Assembly (NCBI GenBank): GCA_932521025.1 | Contig: OW051473.1 | Location: 11,036,001 to 11,100,000, forward strand | Reading direction: 5' to 3' | From: Oscheius onirici | Lineage: Eukaryota; Nematoda; Chromadorea; Rhabditida; Rhabditidae | DNA: 64,000 nucleotides | In this document: positions 20,713 through 33,380 of the stretch, in pieces | How the letters are laid out: every line of letters begins with the position of its first letter | How positions within the stretch are numbered: position 1 is the first letter of the stretch | Made by a program: the position numbers and the translations under genes | Notes under the pieces: generated by a model | Seen by the model: the letters and a program-made list of their open reading frames with translations, nothing else | The model's database searches: none | Told to the model about the DNA's origin: nothing

Positions 20713-23457
20713 TTAGTTGTCCGAGTCGGAATCGGAAGACGAGCTGGAAGAAGAGCTGCTCGAAGAGTCGCTATCAGATTCGATATCCGTATCAGAGTCG
20801 CCTGAAATGACACTGATTGACAGGCGAGGAAGTCATCAAAGATTAGAAAGAGTAAAACATACCCGCTCGGACCTTGTCCTCTTTTTCTTCCTCTTCTTCC
20901 TTTACAACAGCATCACCGTCCTCTGCTCCTTCAGGCTTCTCCATCTGAGCCTTCCAGCGAGCGGCAGCGGCAAACAGCTTGTTGGCCCCCTTGGCAGCCT
21001 GATCAGACGGGAAAATGTAGTCAAAGTACTCTTCCCAGCCGGCATCAACACCATCCTCTGTTTGAATCTGACGACGTCGCTTGATCTTCCGAGGCAACAG
21101 ATTTTCGACGCTGAAAAGAGATTGTTATATAGTCTGATAAAAGAAAGAAACCGAGAAATTTCCTTCTCATCTCCGGCCTTCTTTTCAGCTTCCAGCCAGG
21201 CTTCCAGCAACATCAGACGTTCCTCCTTGTCACTGCTTTCCAGGGCCTTGTTGGCTCGTTCAAAGACTTTACGGGCAGCTTCATTACGTTCATTTGACTG
21301 CTCAAACTCGGCGTAGGAGACCCAGACTTTGATGTGGTTGGTACGGGCGAGGAGAGTCTCATAGAGGTCTCTCGCCTTCTCAGTCTCATCGTTAGCGATC
21401 TCAAAGTCGATGAAAGCCTTCCACAATAGTTCCGGCATGTCCAAAGCTGGCTGTTGGACGGCAATATCGAAGATGGCTCTGGCTCGTTCGGGATCACCTA
21501 GCAGAGCCTCCAACTCGGCAAACTGAAAACTTTTACTGTGAAGAAATGAGGTCCAACTACCTTATTCCAGGTCTTGCTGTTCTCTGGAGAGTACTCCAAA
21601 AACTTTTCATAGAGGGTCCGGCAGCGATCAAATTCTCTCATCTGTAGTTCCAACTCGATGTACTCACGGAACAGCTTGTCTTTCGGGCATTTTCCAATCG
21701 AGACACCCTGAAAATCGAATTTTCACCAATTTCAACTACAAGTCTTACCAAGATCTTGCGAGCAGCTTGCAGATTGAGTTGACGGATCTCAAAGTGGGCG
21801 AACATGATCCAGACCTTGGCAAAGGTGAATCTTTTGTGTGGAATCAGCTCCAGGCATGCTTGATAGACCTGAAAAAAATGAAGGATTGAAAAGCAATGAT
21901 TCTCCTACCTGACGAGTCTTTTCACTATCGTGAGCGGTCATTTCCTGGTAGAGGGCATAGTTGATCCAGAGATAGATATATCGTCTCCAGTAGCGTTTCT
22001 CCTCGTGAGGAGGCACATTGGAAATGGCTCTCTCGTAAAGATCCTCAACCTCTTCACGAGGCAACTCTTCGTTTTCTAGGAGACGGACGTAATCGAACCA
22101 GGCATCGTAGTTGAACGGGTTTTCGGCAATTTCCTGAAAATTTTGATGAAAAATGGGAATTGGACTCTCACCTTCTCATACTGGAGCTTTCTCTTGCTCA
22201 CAATGACATCTTCAATAGTAGAGCGCTCTCCGTACTTCTTCTCGTGAATTGTGTAGAACTTGAAAATTTCGTTCGTTCTGTGCTCCGGGAGGCGATCGAG
22301 TCCGTACTTGTAGATGACTCTAGCCCTGTCATGTTCCTTCTGACGTTCTTCAAACTGGGCGAAGGCGACAAGTAAGGCTTCGCTCATGTGATCTTCTCCA
22401 AAGTACTCCATTCCTTGCTCGTAGACTGTACGAGCGTTGCTCATCTCTCCGTGCTTCTCCTCAAAGCGGGCGTACTTGATCCAATGACCGGGATTTGTGC
22501 CGTGGACGTGGAGGAAACGCTGATAGATCTTCCTGGCTCTGTCAATCTCCTTGTATCTGAACAGATCTTGTTAAATTTGATACTAAATGGTCTTGCTGTC
22601 ATACCTTTAAGCAACCACTGTGAAAGTGTTAAAGTAAAGTACGAAATATAAAGGTAAAGAACTTACCGAAGCTCGAAATTGATGTACGTCTGCCAAGCCT
22701 GCTCTGGCGGTTCCCATTCCATCCATCTCTCAAAGACTTGTCTGGCTCCGGGAACATTTTCGATGACCTCTTCCATGTACGAGTATTTGAGCCAGAACTG
22801 TGTAGCTCTCGGAAGAATAGTAACGGCTCTGTCGAAAATGTTTCGGGCATGGTTAACCTGCTTGTTTCTGAAAGAATGAACTTGAAAACTGAGTAAAACT
22901 AAAAGTCACCTCATTTCCATTTCAGCATACTGAAGCCAGATAGTGATGGAGCGATGGTCGACATCTAGTCCACGCTCGAAGACTGATCGAGCTCTGGAAA
23001 TTATCCCTGTTAAGAACAAACAGAGATACGGAGAGACATAGACATATAACTACAAACCTTTGAAGCTCTCCAACAGACTCTTCCCATTTTCCATACTTTA
23101 CCCAGTTAGCCAACTGATGCTTGTTCTTCCTGATGCCATCCTCAAACTCCTTCCTCTTCTTCCTCTGGTACTCGGCAAGCTCCTCAGGATCAGAAATCTG
23201 CAAATTTCCGAGAGAGAAATAACAAAAACTGTCAAAAACTCACTCGGTTCTTTGGAGGAGGAGGCAGAAGCTCTAGCTCTCGTTCTTTGGCTTCACGAAG
23301 CAACTGTTCAGCTGTGATTTGAACTCCGGCGGGTTGCTGAAAAAGGAATTTGCACAAAACAGTCAATAATGTGTCTTACCTTATTCTTGACTCTAGCCGC
23401 CTTCTTCGGGAGCTTCATGGCCTTGCGAGGGGCCTCCTGGCCCTCGTCGTCACTCAT
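20713..23457 (-). CDS. Crooked neck-like pre-mRNA splicing factor (CRNKL1/Clf1)
   Basis: Component of the Prp19/NTC-associated spliceosome, acting in the nucleus. [20 protein letters not shown] starts at 23457. It is followed by [20 protein letters not shown] and then a long series of HAT repeats, for example [60 protein letters not shown] and [20 protein letters not shown]. The C-terminus carries [31 protein letters not shown] and an acidic/Ser tail ending DSDSDN-TAA. Length (about 690-700 aa) and repeat count fit the family. About ten short introns interrupt it. No defect was seen. The identification is secure from the near-continuous conservation. Confidence 0.96.
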
Positions 23458-24858
23458 TTTGCTCTAAAAATTTGAAATTAGAGAGAAGAGAGAAAGGAAA
23501 AAGGAATGAAACAATTCGAATATAAGACAAAATGAAATTTTGGCGCTGAGAAGGATTTTCGGTCATTGCTAAAATTTTGAACAGCATTTATAAATAAAAT
23601 TATCTCAAAGAACCTAACATACAATACAAAATCGATTGCTAGTAAGATTTGAGCAGAAAAGCGCTGGAGAGAAGCGAAAATAATCTGGTTCAAACGCCAG
23701 ACGAAAATGTGGAAGGTCCCGCCACGAAAACCCTGCGCCTCACAATGTGCACTACGGTTGCCACAAACGTGAGAAAAGCTAACTTTTTTAACAATGATTG
23801 AACTGTTAAGCAAATGACACGAAAAATGAGAATCGGGGCGGATAATTATTCTCCTAGGCACATGAAAGATTACAGGAGGCTACAGTTGGAAAAAATGAGC
23901 AGAAACCTTCAATGAAAAAATCAATACGCAATTTTGCGTGAGGATGGATCGGAAAAGGGGCGGATACAGTCCTCCGGCTGTTTATTTTTCACTAATTTGG
24001 GTCTGATGCCTTACGAGAGCCGCTCATGTTTCTTTTGTAATTGCCTTGCCCCATAATCTTGACCGACATTAATTGCCAGCCCGTGAAAATTTGTCACCTT
24101 AGCACAATAGGGGTTTTCTCGTTCGCACTTGTTTGTTTACTGATGTTTATCGGCTGCAGGGTGGTCTCGCCAGCCCGCGAATCGAGAGCGTTTGAAATGA
24201 GAAATCGTGCGGAGGGCGAAATTGAGGAGAAAAAGGGAGAAAAGGTTCATTAAAGATCAAATATGATATTTTGGCAAACTCTGCGTGACTCTTTGGTGAA
24301 CTTTTAGTTAGTTTTGACAAGACAAAACTAACAACGGCAATGCAAAACAAATTATTGGCAGTTTAGCATTTGCCATATTTCTCATACTTCTGCTCCCACG
24401 CTGAGCACGAATTCGCCGGACTTGGTTCAACGCCCCCTGGTCAGTCAAAAAGAGGTATTATTCCAAGAAGTATTAACGTAAGCGAATATTTTGCAGGAGA
24501 ATCCCACTTTCTGGAACCGCTTCCTAAACACTTTCAAGTTATGGTAGCGTTTGAACCCATCAACTTCGTCATACTGCCCTTGTCTACAACTTGGCCCACA
24601 ACTTCAAACCTTTCCCCTCTCACTTTCTTCGTCGTTTTTTTGCTCTAAGCATACAGTTCTCCTTTTTCTGCTCTTAAATAAATTGTTTTGTGAAGAAAAG
24701 TGTTTTTTCTGACGAATTCCAAGACGTTGTTGCTTCAATTCTTCACTTTTCTTCCTCTAGAGCTCTTCTTTTCTACTTTTCCAGCCTAGGTCAGATAAGC
24801 GAACTATTTCCTTACATCAGCTCTTCTGGTTAAAAACGACAAATCATCCAGCAAAAAG
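23458..24858. other. Intergenic, nothing recognised
   Basis: 1.4 kb upstream of crooked neck. It presumably includes that gene's promoter. No exon chain, RNA gene or repeat was identified. Confidence 0.5.
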
Positions 24859-25196
24859 TCAGGAACAATAGCGTGACTCCGTCTCTCCTCGGTACCTTGT
24901 GGCTCCCGGTGTCTCTTCAAAAATCTCGACGGGGGACTGTCTGGAGAGAATATATCTCTGTTCCTTCAGGACTCGCATCTTCCGACTACTGTTTCTGTCT
25001 TTGACAAAGATAAAGTCAACAAGTCAGATGATGTGAAATCTGAAAAAAAGTACCTCCGAAAATAACGTGCTCTGCCTGTCTTGTGGTCAACAGGACGGGT
25101 ATCTCGCGCGGCATGGTCAAAAAGGGGTGAATAGACCCCGGTAGCGTTTTTGAGGGGGCTGTCGGGAAAGAACCGAGGCAGCCAACTGTGAGTCAT
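24859..25196 (-). CDS. Unrecognised small basic protein (92 aa)
   Basis: ATG at 25196 lies three bases after a strong AACTTTCAG acceptor, as for a trans-spliced gene. Exon 1 (25196-25054) encodes MTHSWLPRFFPDSPLKNATG and on to GRARYFRR. A 59-nt intron ends GACAG. Exon 2 (24994-24859) continues in phase (NSSRKMRVLKEQRYILSRQS, PVEIFEETPGATRYRGE) to TGA. There is no signal peptide or membrane helix, and the charge is net positive. Codon use and splice sites look genuine. No family was recognised. It could be a nematode-specific cytoplasmic or nuclear protein. Confidence 0.55.
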
Positions 25197-25784
25197 GATC
25201 TGAAAGTTTCCGAAGAAATGAGGGACAGAAGGCTGTGGATGGGTTTTGTTGTTCTGCTGTTATTACGCAATCCGCTGGTATTTATTCTTCTTGGTCAACT
25301 CGACTCGACTGGAGTCGATTTGAGCTCGATTTGAGCCACAAGTCGGCTCGACTCGACTCGACTTTTCGACTCGATCCCCAAGTATAGTACTTACTATAGA
25401 CAGTCTCTTACATTTACATTTTAAGTGTCTCAGTCATTGCCCATACAAGTTCCTAATTAGACATTTACCAATTTGGTTTCGATATTGTCATGTAAAATGG
25501 TCAAAGTATATATCTGACGGTTGTGACCCATACTGAAGAGACCAACTGTTTATGAGCTAAGCAGTCAACGATGACCCTTTGGTCAACGGATAGTGTTGCT
25601 AGAGCCAGTGTCTAAGATTACGTATTACGACGTGTCAATGACGATTATCGCCTACCGTACACTCCCCTAATTTCATTCCGGCTACAAAGTCGAGCTTTTT
25701 TGAGTTGACCTTTTTAGTTTTCCGATTTTTTGTAGACTACAGCAGCCCAGAAATATACTTTGTCTTTCATCTTCTTTTTTTCAG
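25197..25784. other. Intergenic with TCGACTCGA-type repeat
   Basis: About 25294-25390 is a degenerate array of ACTCGACTCGACT and GAGTCGATTTGAGC units ending next to CCCCAAGTATA. It matches, in the opposite orientation, the repeat in the pst-1 intron at 18130-18300. The rest shows nothing. Confidence 0.6.
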
Positions 25785-27689
25785 ATGCTGGTTTTCTTGA
25801 GCGCTTTAGGCGGAAATGCTCTCAATGTGGAGGACAAGCCGAAGAGTTATAAAGTAGACATTTTGTTGGAAGCTCTTGAGTGAGTTCGTTTTTCAGATTG
25901 GATTCATCTGTTATTTTCAGGCTGATTGCGAATACGCACACTGTTATTGGAAATAATACCAAGCTTAGTGGGTACAAAAACGTCGAAGGGGAGGTCTATT
26001 TTGACCTTCCCGGTCCTGCAGAAAGCACTCTCTACTACGAAAAATTAGAAGAGATCCGGGAGAACTTCAACGCAGCGGTCAATTCCATGGTACGTTTTTA
26101 ACAACAACTGTGAATGTGAGACCATAAGGGACAAGTTCTGAGCGATTGGGATTTAAATGAAAAGTTTTCTTGTGCCCCTAAATTTTAGGCTTTTTAAATC
26201 GGCAGTTGCGGCTGCAGAGCAAGTTTTCACTATGACCACAACATATTCAAGGCGTCCAGTACATCTTCGACGTTGCTTCCAATTGGTACCATCTTAACGG
26301 TTTTCCTACCCAAATAGAGGTTTCAGGGCCGTTCCCAACAAGAAGCTTCTGAATCGGCAGACCCGCGGAACAAAACAGAATATACGGAGAGATTCTGCCA
26401 AAATACCTACAGATTTTCCTAAAGGACCTCGGCGTTACGAATGACACAATCTTCTGTGATCTTGGAAGTGGTTTGGTAATGTGGTTTGCGTAGCTGCCGG
26501 GTTCTACGATGTAAGTATCTTTTACTCAATCCCAGAGGAAAGCAATTCGAATTGGGCTAGATTTCGCTATTACCCAAGCATTTTCAAGCTTCGCAATGTT
26601 TTGCAAAGTTATAGAGCTCATTAAATACTAGAACTTTTCTGAACATTGTAAAACTGGGAAATGTCTGCGCTACCTAAAACATTTTTCGCGACATCCCGAA
26701 GGTAAGAGAGGGAGGGGCAGGAACTATTGTCAACTTTTATAAGTAAAATTGTGATATTTATTAGCATTTTGAGATGAAAAAATCTTTTGGAATTGAGCTT
26801 GGAAAAATCCCTGCAGAGTGTGCCGAAAATATGGCAGTTGCATGGAAGGAGTGAGTTTTTGTACTCTACTTTTCTTGACGTTCTCCAATTTCAGCTTCAT
26901 GCAGTTCTTCAACAGGAAAAGAGCGGACGTGGACCTTCGCCAAGGAGACTTTCTGAACGCGAAGTTCAAGGCTGACATCTGCAGCTCCACAGTTGTTTTC
27001 ACAAACAACTTCGTGTTCACCCCCGAGCTAAACCTGATGATTAAAGAGCAAACCATCAGAAACCTCAAGCCTGGCACAAAGATCCTCTCCTCAGCTCCTT
27101 TCTTCGACACTAGAGCTCAAGGAAGAATTTCGAAGGGCAGGCGAGACGAGCTGGAGAACATGTCGACGCGAGTGACGCTCACCACCGAGCGCGGCGGTGT
27201 CTCGTGGACACATAATGCAGTCAAATTTTATTTTCAGACCATCAGGGAGGAGACGGTGAGTCAAACAACCTTGTTTTGCTATGCAGACCTTTTTTAAAGC
27301 AAAAATTTACATAGCCTAACAAGCAGATTTTTTGAGTTTAACTAATGTTCCGCCTGGCTAACTGTTCTGGCGAGTCAAAAAATGTCGTTACCTTAAGATA
27401 CTAAGCACTGAGAACTGGTTTTTCTCTAAAAGATGACCTTTGTTCTAGTGAAAATGTTTTTTTGAATGTATTCTTGGTAATATGTTTTTCAGGATGACAA
27501 CAGTGTTCAGGATGGCAACGACAACACTCGAGCGACCATGACCAAGTCTGCGATCAGAGATAAAGCCAAGTCCCTACCGTTGGCTCTCCCAGCCAAGGTA
27601 TCAGTCTTCCCAAAAGCCAGTTTCAATTATTATTGTAGCGTAAGCAGCCGACTCTTCAAGTGGCAGCAAAGAAGCCAAGGAGGAGATGA
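25785..27689 (+). pseudogene. DOT1-like histone H3K79 methyltransferase with broken SAM-binding motif
   Basis: Conserved DOT1 fold pieces appear in order. RIYGEILPKYLQIFL is followed by TIFCDLGSG (motif I, about 26450-26475). KSFGIELGKIPAECAENMAV, RQGDFLNAKFKA, STVVFTNNFVFTPEL and LKPGTKILSSAPFF follow. RGGVSWTHNAVKFYFQTI and a Lys/Arg-rich end (KKPRRR-TGA, 27689) complete it. Upstream exons from 25785 (MLVFLSALGGNALNVEDKP) have good splice signals. Two faults: after DLGSGL one base is missing before NVVCVAAGFYD (about 26475), shifting the frame inside the SAM-binding motif. Also, the exon before RIYGE cannot be joined in phase to the ATG-ending exon at about 26090. It is either a decaying DOT1 paralogue or a gene with assembly indels. 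Confidence 0.65.
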
Positions 27690-29587
27690 AACGTGGTAAT
27701 TTTGTTGCTATTTTCTAAGGAGTTATGTTACAGGTTGTTACATCCAGTTTTCCTCGTGTCTTTTGTCTCTTGCATTCTTCTCCTGCTCGGCTCATCACTT
27801 CTTCACTCCAGACGTAGCAACTAACCTGAAAGAAAGTAAGGAACAAAAAATGAGGTGACTCTTATTGGAATCTTCTTAAAATGGATATTTTAGAGCCTTT
27901 TTATCCAGTCTTCGCGTTATTTCTCTTGCTCAACTCCGTGTTTCTAGTGTCCTGGCGAACAAGTCGACTTCTCTTGCCAGGCAATTTGACCGTAACAATT
28001 TTCGCGTTTAGCTTTACAGTTCCGTTACGTTCTCTTGCCTGCCAGTTCATGAGTCTCCTCTTCTCTTACACTTCCCTCTTCCCTTCTTCTCTTGCTCAGC
28101 TCCAGATCTCTCCATTCATCATTTTTTCACTGCAAAAATAGCAGCACGGAAAGTTAAGAAATTAGGTAGTTGTCATTTTTAGGCTTTTTGAAATGAATAT
28201 TTTGCAGCTCTTTCATAGTCTTCGCGTTGCTCCACTGGTTCCAGTGTCCTAGAGACTAAGTTGCCTTCTCTTGCCAGATAAGTGAACTCGTAACTCAATT
28301 ATTTTCAGGTTTAGTTGACGATCTCTTCTATTGCCTCTGCTTACCTTACCCTCGAATCTGGGCATCTTCCCAGGAGTTTCCTTCGTTCGTACTTGCCTTC
28401 TTGCCTCAGGTAAACAAACTATTCACTTTTTTGATGTTCACCGACTCTTTTCCTCGCCGCCATTTTCACGTACATTCATAATGACTTCAGTTTGTGCCAT
28501 TTTCTCTCATTTCGTTTATCGATGTATTTTTGAATGCTCGACATGAACATTTAACTTAAAACTTAAAGAAACATATAACTGCCGTCTATATACACCTCTG
28601 AAAAACCAGTTACACGGTGAGAATTGTCGGGTCGACGCCCTGCATCGGTCATTTCACTATTACCGCTCGAGACCGCCGTATACCTGTCATCGCTCCCGTC
28701 AAATTTATACAGTGGGCGTCTTGTAAACATCTGTTGTTTAGATGACATTAAGGACAAATATAGGCTGTTGTGAGTCATCCGCCCGCTACGCGGCCACTTA
28801 CTTTCGGCAGGAAAAAAAGTTCTCCTGACGAAATTGTATCTATCGCAGCCTTGACATTGAAGTCTCACAGAGCGCCGGTTCCTCAATTTTGTTCTCACTT
28901 AAAGGCTCATTTCATCCCTGTACCAGCTGCACATTTCTCAACTTTTTTGCGTTTTTCGTACCGGTCTTCCAAGCTGTACCAAGAGATGAAAATCCAGTAT
29001 TTTGAAATGCGTGGGAAGTGGGACGAATTGTCGCACTCCGTATGTATAGCTCCCTTGAGAATCCCCCATGGAAGTGATTCCAACTCTCATTCCCGCAGTC
29101 TTTCTCGTCAATATTCTTGTCATCTGATAAATTTGGCTATGCGCAAAAACACTCTTAGCCTCATTACGTATTCATGTTTGTCAAACAGCTGTCCAACTTG
29201 GCGTGATTTTGAACCCTTGACTGGCTAAAAAAGCTAAACAGCTGATTCGGCCTGTGACTGACCCTCTCTCCGGTTCATTTAGACCCAAATTTTCGGGTAA
29301 TTGGCCGTCTCGTTGACAAACAACAAGGGAATAGTTTGAATATTGGAAGAACCAAGTTAATTTTGGGAGACTTTGGGGTTGGGAGAACACACACACTCGC
29401 ATCGTCTTGCGCTATCGCATTTCCCGCGGGCATTTGACTCGTCTCTCGCGGCTATGCACTCTTCCCATTGCCTTTTCCACTCCGCACTTCAGGAGCTCCC
29501 TCAGTCTGCGGCGTGTCTGTCGTCTCGCCGAGACGCGCGCTATCTCGTCACAACGGCTCGGCCTAGCCTAGCTTGGCCCCCAGTGCT
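27690..29587. other. Intergenic with a diverged tandem duplication
   Basis: Two related blocks, about 27876-28030 and 28190-28325, share AGTCTTCGCGTT, CAGTGTCCT/TAGTGTCCT and CTTCTCTTGCCAG in the same order. They therefore look like an old tandem duplication. The rest, including the presumptive unc-76 promoter just before 29588, has no recognised element. Confidence 0.5.
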
Positions 29588-32500
29588 ATGCGGGTAGCAG
29601 TCATGGACGCCGACCTCCGAATACCCGATATACCGCTCGCCAAGGAGGAAGACATCGACTCCAACAAGAACAGTCAGACGTGAGTATCCCTCTCCTATTC
29701 ATTTTCATCTATTTTTAAAAAGAAAATTCCAAAAAAAATTATCTTCTTATCATTTAATCACAGCAAAATGACCAGCTTGCTCGATATCTCTGCTCAAAAC
29801 AGTTAACCCTTTTTACTACACTTCGGCATTCTTTTCATGCTCCTTTTTATGCGCCACACTAAACTCCAGAGCTACAGTTTTATGCCTGTGATTCAGCTCT
29901 TTCTATAGGATGCCATTTCCTGTACGTGCGCGAAAAATGGGTGCAATAAAGGCTGCGCATATTAGGCTTCCAGAGGGACAATTGAGGCCAATTATATTGG
30001 TTTGGCCAACAATTGATAGTCCTCTCTCCTCCGTCATGCTGGCATTTTTGTTGTTGTGACAACGAGTCGGATATAGGAGCCGAGAGCTGAGCTTTACGCT
30101 GTAGTTTTACGAGTCCAAAAGGTGCCTTTAGATTTGAGAGAACAGATGTTCCCCGATTTCTGTCGATCACTTGCTGTACTGCTGATTTGTTTTGGCGTAC
30201 GGGAGCGTAAAATATCTGACAACAATCCCTTTTGCAGTTTAAACAAGCCCCCTTGTGGAGCTGTGTGTTTGTTTAGAGACTCGATTTCAGAGAAATCCTA
30301 GATGGGATTACAGGAGAGCTTATGGTCATCTTACTTTTAAACAAAGAGAAGAAAGAGATACCATATTTGCCAAGCTCTTTTTCGGTGCTTTCATGACCAG
30401 AAAGCTCTTACTCTTCACTCGTTTTTCCTCTTTTTCACCCCGTGTTTGCCATATTTCTCGCGCAGCAACAGCAGCAGCAGTGGCTATCGTGTTTCGTGAT
30501 TCTCTGCGCCCGGGGGTGAGGCCCGAAAGGCGATTACGGACAAGGTCTTCATAACAAGATGTACACCACTGATTGAGATTGCTTAGGCTCAGCTGGTGCT
30601 CGCTTAATGCGCGAGTGTTTCTTGGCAGAAGGCTGTCAGCCATTGATCGAGCGCATTTTGTGCCAAAAAGGTCCCGATTGCGATGGCCGTCAAACACGGC
30701 CCCGTTTCTTCCTCCCTCCCGCAAAAGAGGCCTCCGGAGCCAATTTAGAATTTGACTCAATCCAAGGACCGGAAGCGGCTTTCTGGAAGACGAGGAATTT
30801 GGGGACAAATGGTCGCAAAAGAATTTTGAAAGGGGTATTTCCAGACACTACTCTCTGCAACAGAAGCAGAATTAAACCTAATTTCAGGACGGATGAAGAC
30901 ATCATCGGCTGCGAGGAAGACATTCGGCTGTCCGATGAGCTATCCGGATCACTTGAGGTACTTGACCACAGTCCCTCCCGTAATGGCTGCTTCTTTAGGA
31001 TCTTGTTGGAAATTTTGAAGAAAAGGTCGTAAAATGCCTCAAGGATCCAGATGTGAACACCGAGGACATTGCTCCCGTTCAAGTGCGAACGCAGGATGAG
31101 ATCATGTCAGAAAGCCAGTGAGTTTTTCAATTTCCTGTAGAGTCTTTTTCGCAGCCAAAAATGTTAATTACCATCACGCTCTTGCGCCGCTTTAATTACA
31201 CTGTGCTCCCAAAAACAACAGCATTTTAGAACGTGGTGGACGCTGACTGGCAACTTTGGCAATATTCAGCCGCTGGACTTTCACAAATCGGTCATCAGGA
31301 AGAATATGATGCCAGCTCTAGATCTGAAGGAGAGAAAGGTTGGTTCATCTCCCGCAAATTCCGCTCCGAAGCACTCGTTTACTGAAAGAGCACATGCGAC
31401 CAGGCAATTGATTCCATCCTAAGACTACACACAAAAGCCTTGAAACAAAAGCAGCCGACGCCCAGTTTCATAATCCCCAGTCGGACTTTTCTACTCTCAC
31501 TCTCTGTTTCGTTACTATAATTCTGCTCCCGTGATGCCAATCGATCCCCCTGAGAGAGGGGCTCCTCCTCTCCAAAACACGTCTACACAGCAATAGCGCA
31601 GGTTACCCTCCCATTTTGTGAATTATTCACCTCTTTTCAAGTAGTACTATGACTAATTTCTCTCGCTTCAGTAGGGGAGCAGTTCTTAATTATAAACGCC
31701 GCCGTCGGACACAATTAGATGTTCTGAAGCTGGCTAACCCAAAATGGCACAGCCTTCTCTAGATGAGCACCAGCCATTGGGGTTTAATGGATAATGAGAA
31801 GGGAACAGGGTCATCCATCCCGGAGTGGCATAGAGAGAGAGGGAACGCTGAAAAACATGCCAATGAAGAGCTGCTTTTTTTTGTACATTTCTCCTTTCGA
31901 TATGGTAATGGGTTCATTGAATAGGCAATTCTCTTGACAAGCTCAATCCCGTCCTCTCCATCTGTTTCTTTTCTCACCATAGCGTGAAGCCCTTTCATTT
32001 TGCTCGTCTTAAGGGTTCTCTCGTCATGTGAGAACAATCAGCTGGCCGTCTAAATAACAAAATTTTTCAGAACAGTGACGACGGCGGAGTAGAGTCTTGC
32101 GACGAGGAAGAACTACGTGCGCAGCTCGACATGCATCAGCTGGTCTCGCAGGGATGCCTGACGGATTCTCCTCCACAGACGGCTGATCAGGTCATCGAGG
32201 AGATTGACGAAATGTTGCAGGTAGGGCTGAAACGTTCTGGAACAGAGGGTCAGAGAGAGATACAGAGAGATCCTTTAAAACTCAACTCTTTCAGTCCTGT
32301 GACTTCTCCATGTCCATGATGACCGACAGGACGATGGAATCAGTCGATTCGATGTACTCATCAATGAGATCGCCGCTCCCCTCTGGACATTCCAGCGATG
32401 CGGATTCGAAGCTGCGTCAAGCACAGGCTTTGGCAAGCAATCCCGAGAGTGAGTAGATTTTGTCCCGTTTTCGCCCAAGCCTGAGCCCAGTAGCGATTTT

Positions 32501-33380
32501 ACGGGTGCACAGCACTGCTTGCTGCCAAAAATCGCTACTAATCCCCATTGATTCCTCATTTATGAGGCCAAGATTCAAAAATCTTACCCTACTGTCGTAA
32601 CATGTGTTCTGCAGGAAACAACGACGAGGCCTTAAATGGTGAATTTCTCGGGTCTATAGTGCTCCTTTCAGTTTAGAGAGGCAGTCCCGTCCAAGATTTT
32701 AAAAAAGACAGTAACATGAAATTGGACTGGGCTGCAGGCCTCGTATAGTCAGTGAATTGTGGTCGTCCTCACCCTTACGCACCCTGCTTAAAGCACAACG
32801 CACGTTTTGTTCATTTGACCAAAGTTAAATATGACTTATCTTTGTCTTTCAGATCTCCAAGAGCTGTCATATTCCAAACTAGTCAGTTTGAACGCCGAAA
32901 TGGAGCAACTTATTCAAGTTTATAATGAAAGTTTAGTGGAAGAACTTGCCTTAAGGTGACTTAATGAAAATTCCATGATAAAGTACCAGATTTAGGGATG
33001 AGCTCGAGTATGAGAAGGAGATGAAAAACTCTTTTATTTCTTTGCTTCTCTCAATCCAAAACAAACGGAGACAATTTGCTAATGAGAGGAAACGGAAAGG
33101 AGTAAGTTTCTAGCTTGAAATTATGTATAAAATAGATGTTTCAGGGAAAAGTTGACCCCTCGCAGATGCCGCAATTCATGACCGCTTCTATTCCCTACAA
33201 TGAGGGACAAAGCATCGATAATGCTACTCTCGCCTCCCTAATAAAAAGTAAGAAAAATTCTTATAGTTTCATTCAAAAAATGCAGTTTTAAAAGCCATCA
33301 ACGATGACAATAATTCCGTGCCGACGCTAATAACCGACTACATTTTGACGGTCGTCTGTCCAAGAACTGCCATTTGTTGA
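29588..33380 (+). CDS. unc-76: UNC-76 / FEZ kinesin-adaptor protein
   Basis: Eleven exons in phase: 29588-29679, 30888-30957, 30999-31117, 31230-31338, 32071-32220, 32295-32448, 32615-32638, 32853-32955, 32996-33101, 33145-33247, 33286-33380. The product is 374 aa; a second Met at 29603 is possible. FEZ signatures are: an acidic N-terminus with SGSLEDLVGNFEEKVVKCLK; TADQVIEEIDEMLQ; the coiled coil AEMEQLIQVYNESLVEELAL and RDELEYEKEMKNSFISLLLS; and the C-terminal NSVPTLITDYILTVVCP. FEZ proteins are neuronal cytoplasmic adaptors that link kinesin-1 to cargo for axon outgrowth and bundling. A 1.2-kb first intron and a 24-nt exon (32615-32638) are notable; the latter could be alternatively used, since skipping it keeps the frame. 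Confidence 0.93.
30465..30482. repeat. Short (GCA)n microsatellite
   Basis: About five CAG/GCA units in the first intron of unc-76. Confidence 0.7.

Noticed and set aside
20717-21316. 199-codon open frame on the plus strand starting [13 protein letters not shown]-like
   Set aside because: It is the antisense shadow of the crooked neck 3' exons.
30255-30808. Large open frames on both strands in the first unc-76 intron, including a GATTACAGGAGAGC exon-like piece
   Set aside because: Phase shows exon 1 (phase 2) joins directly to 30888. The intermediate pieces either break phase or lack family similarity.
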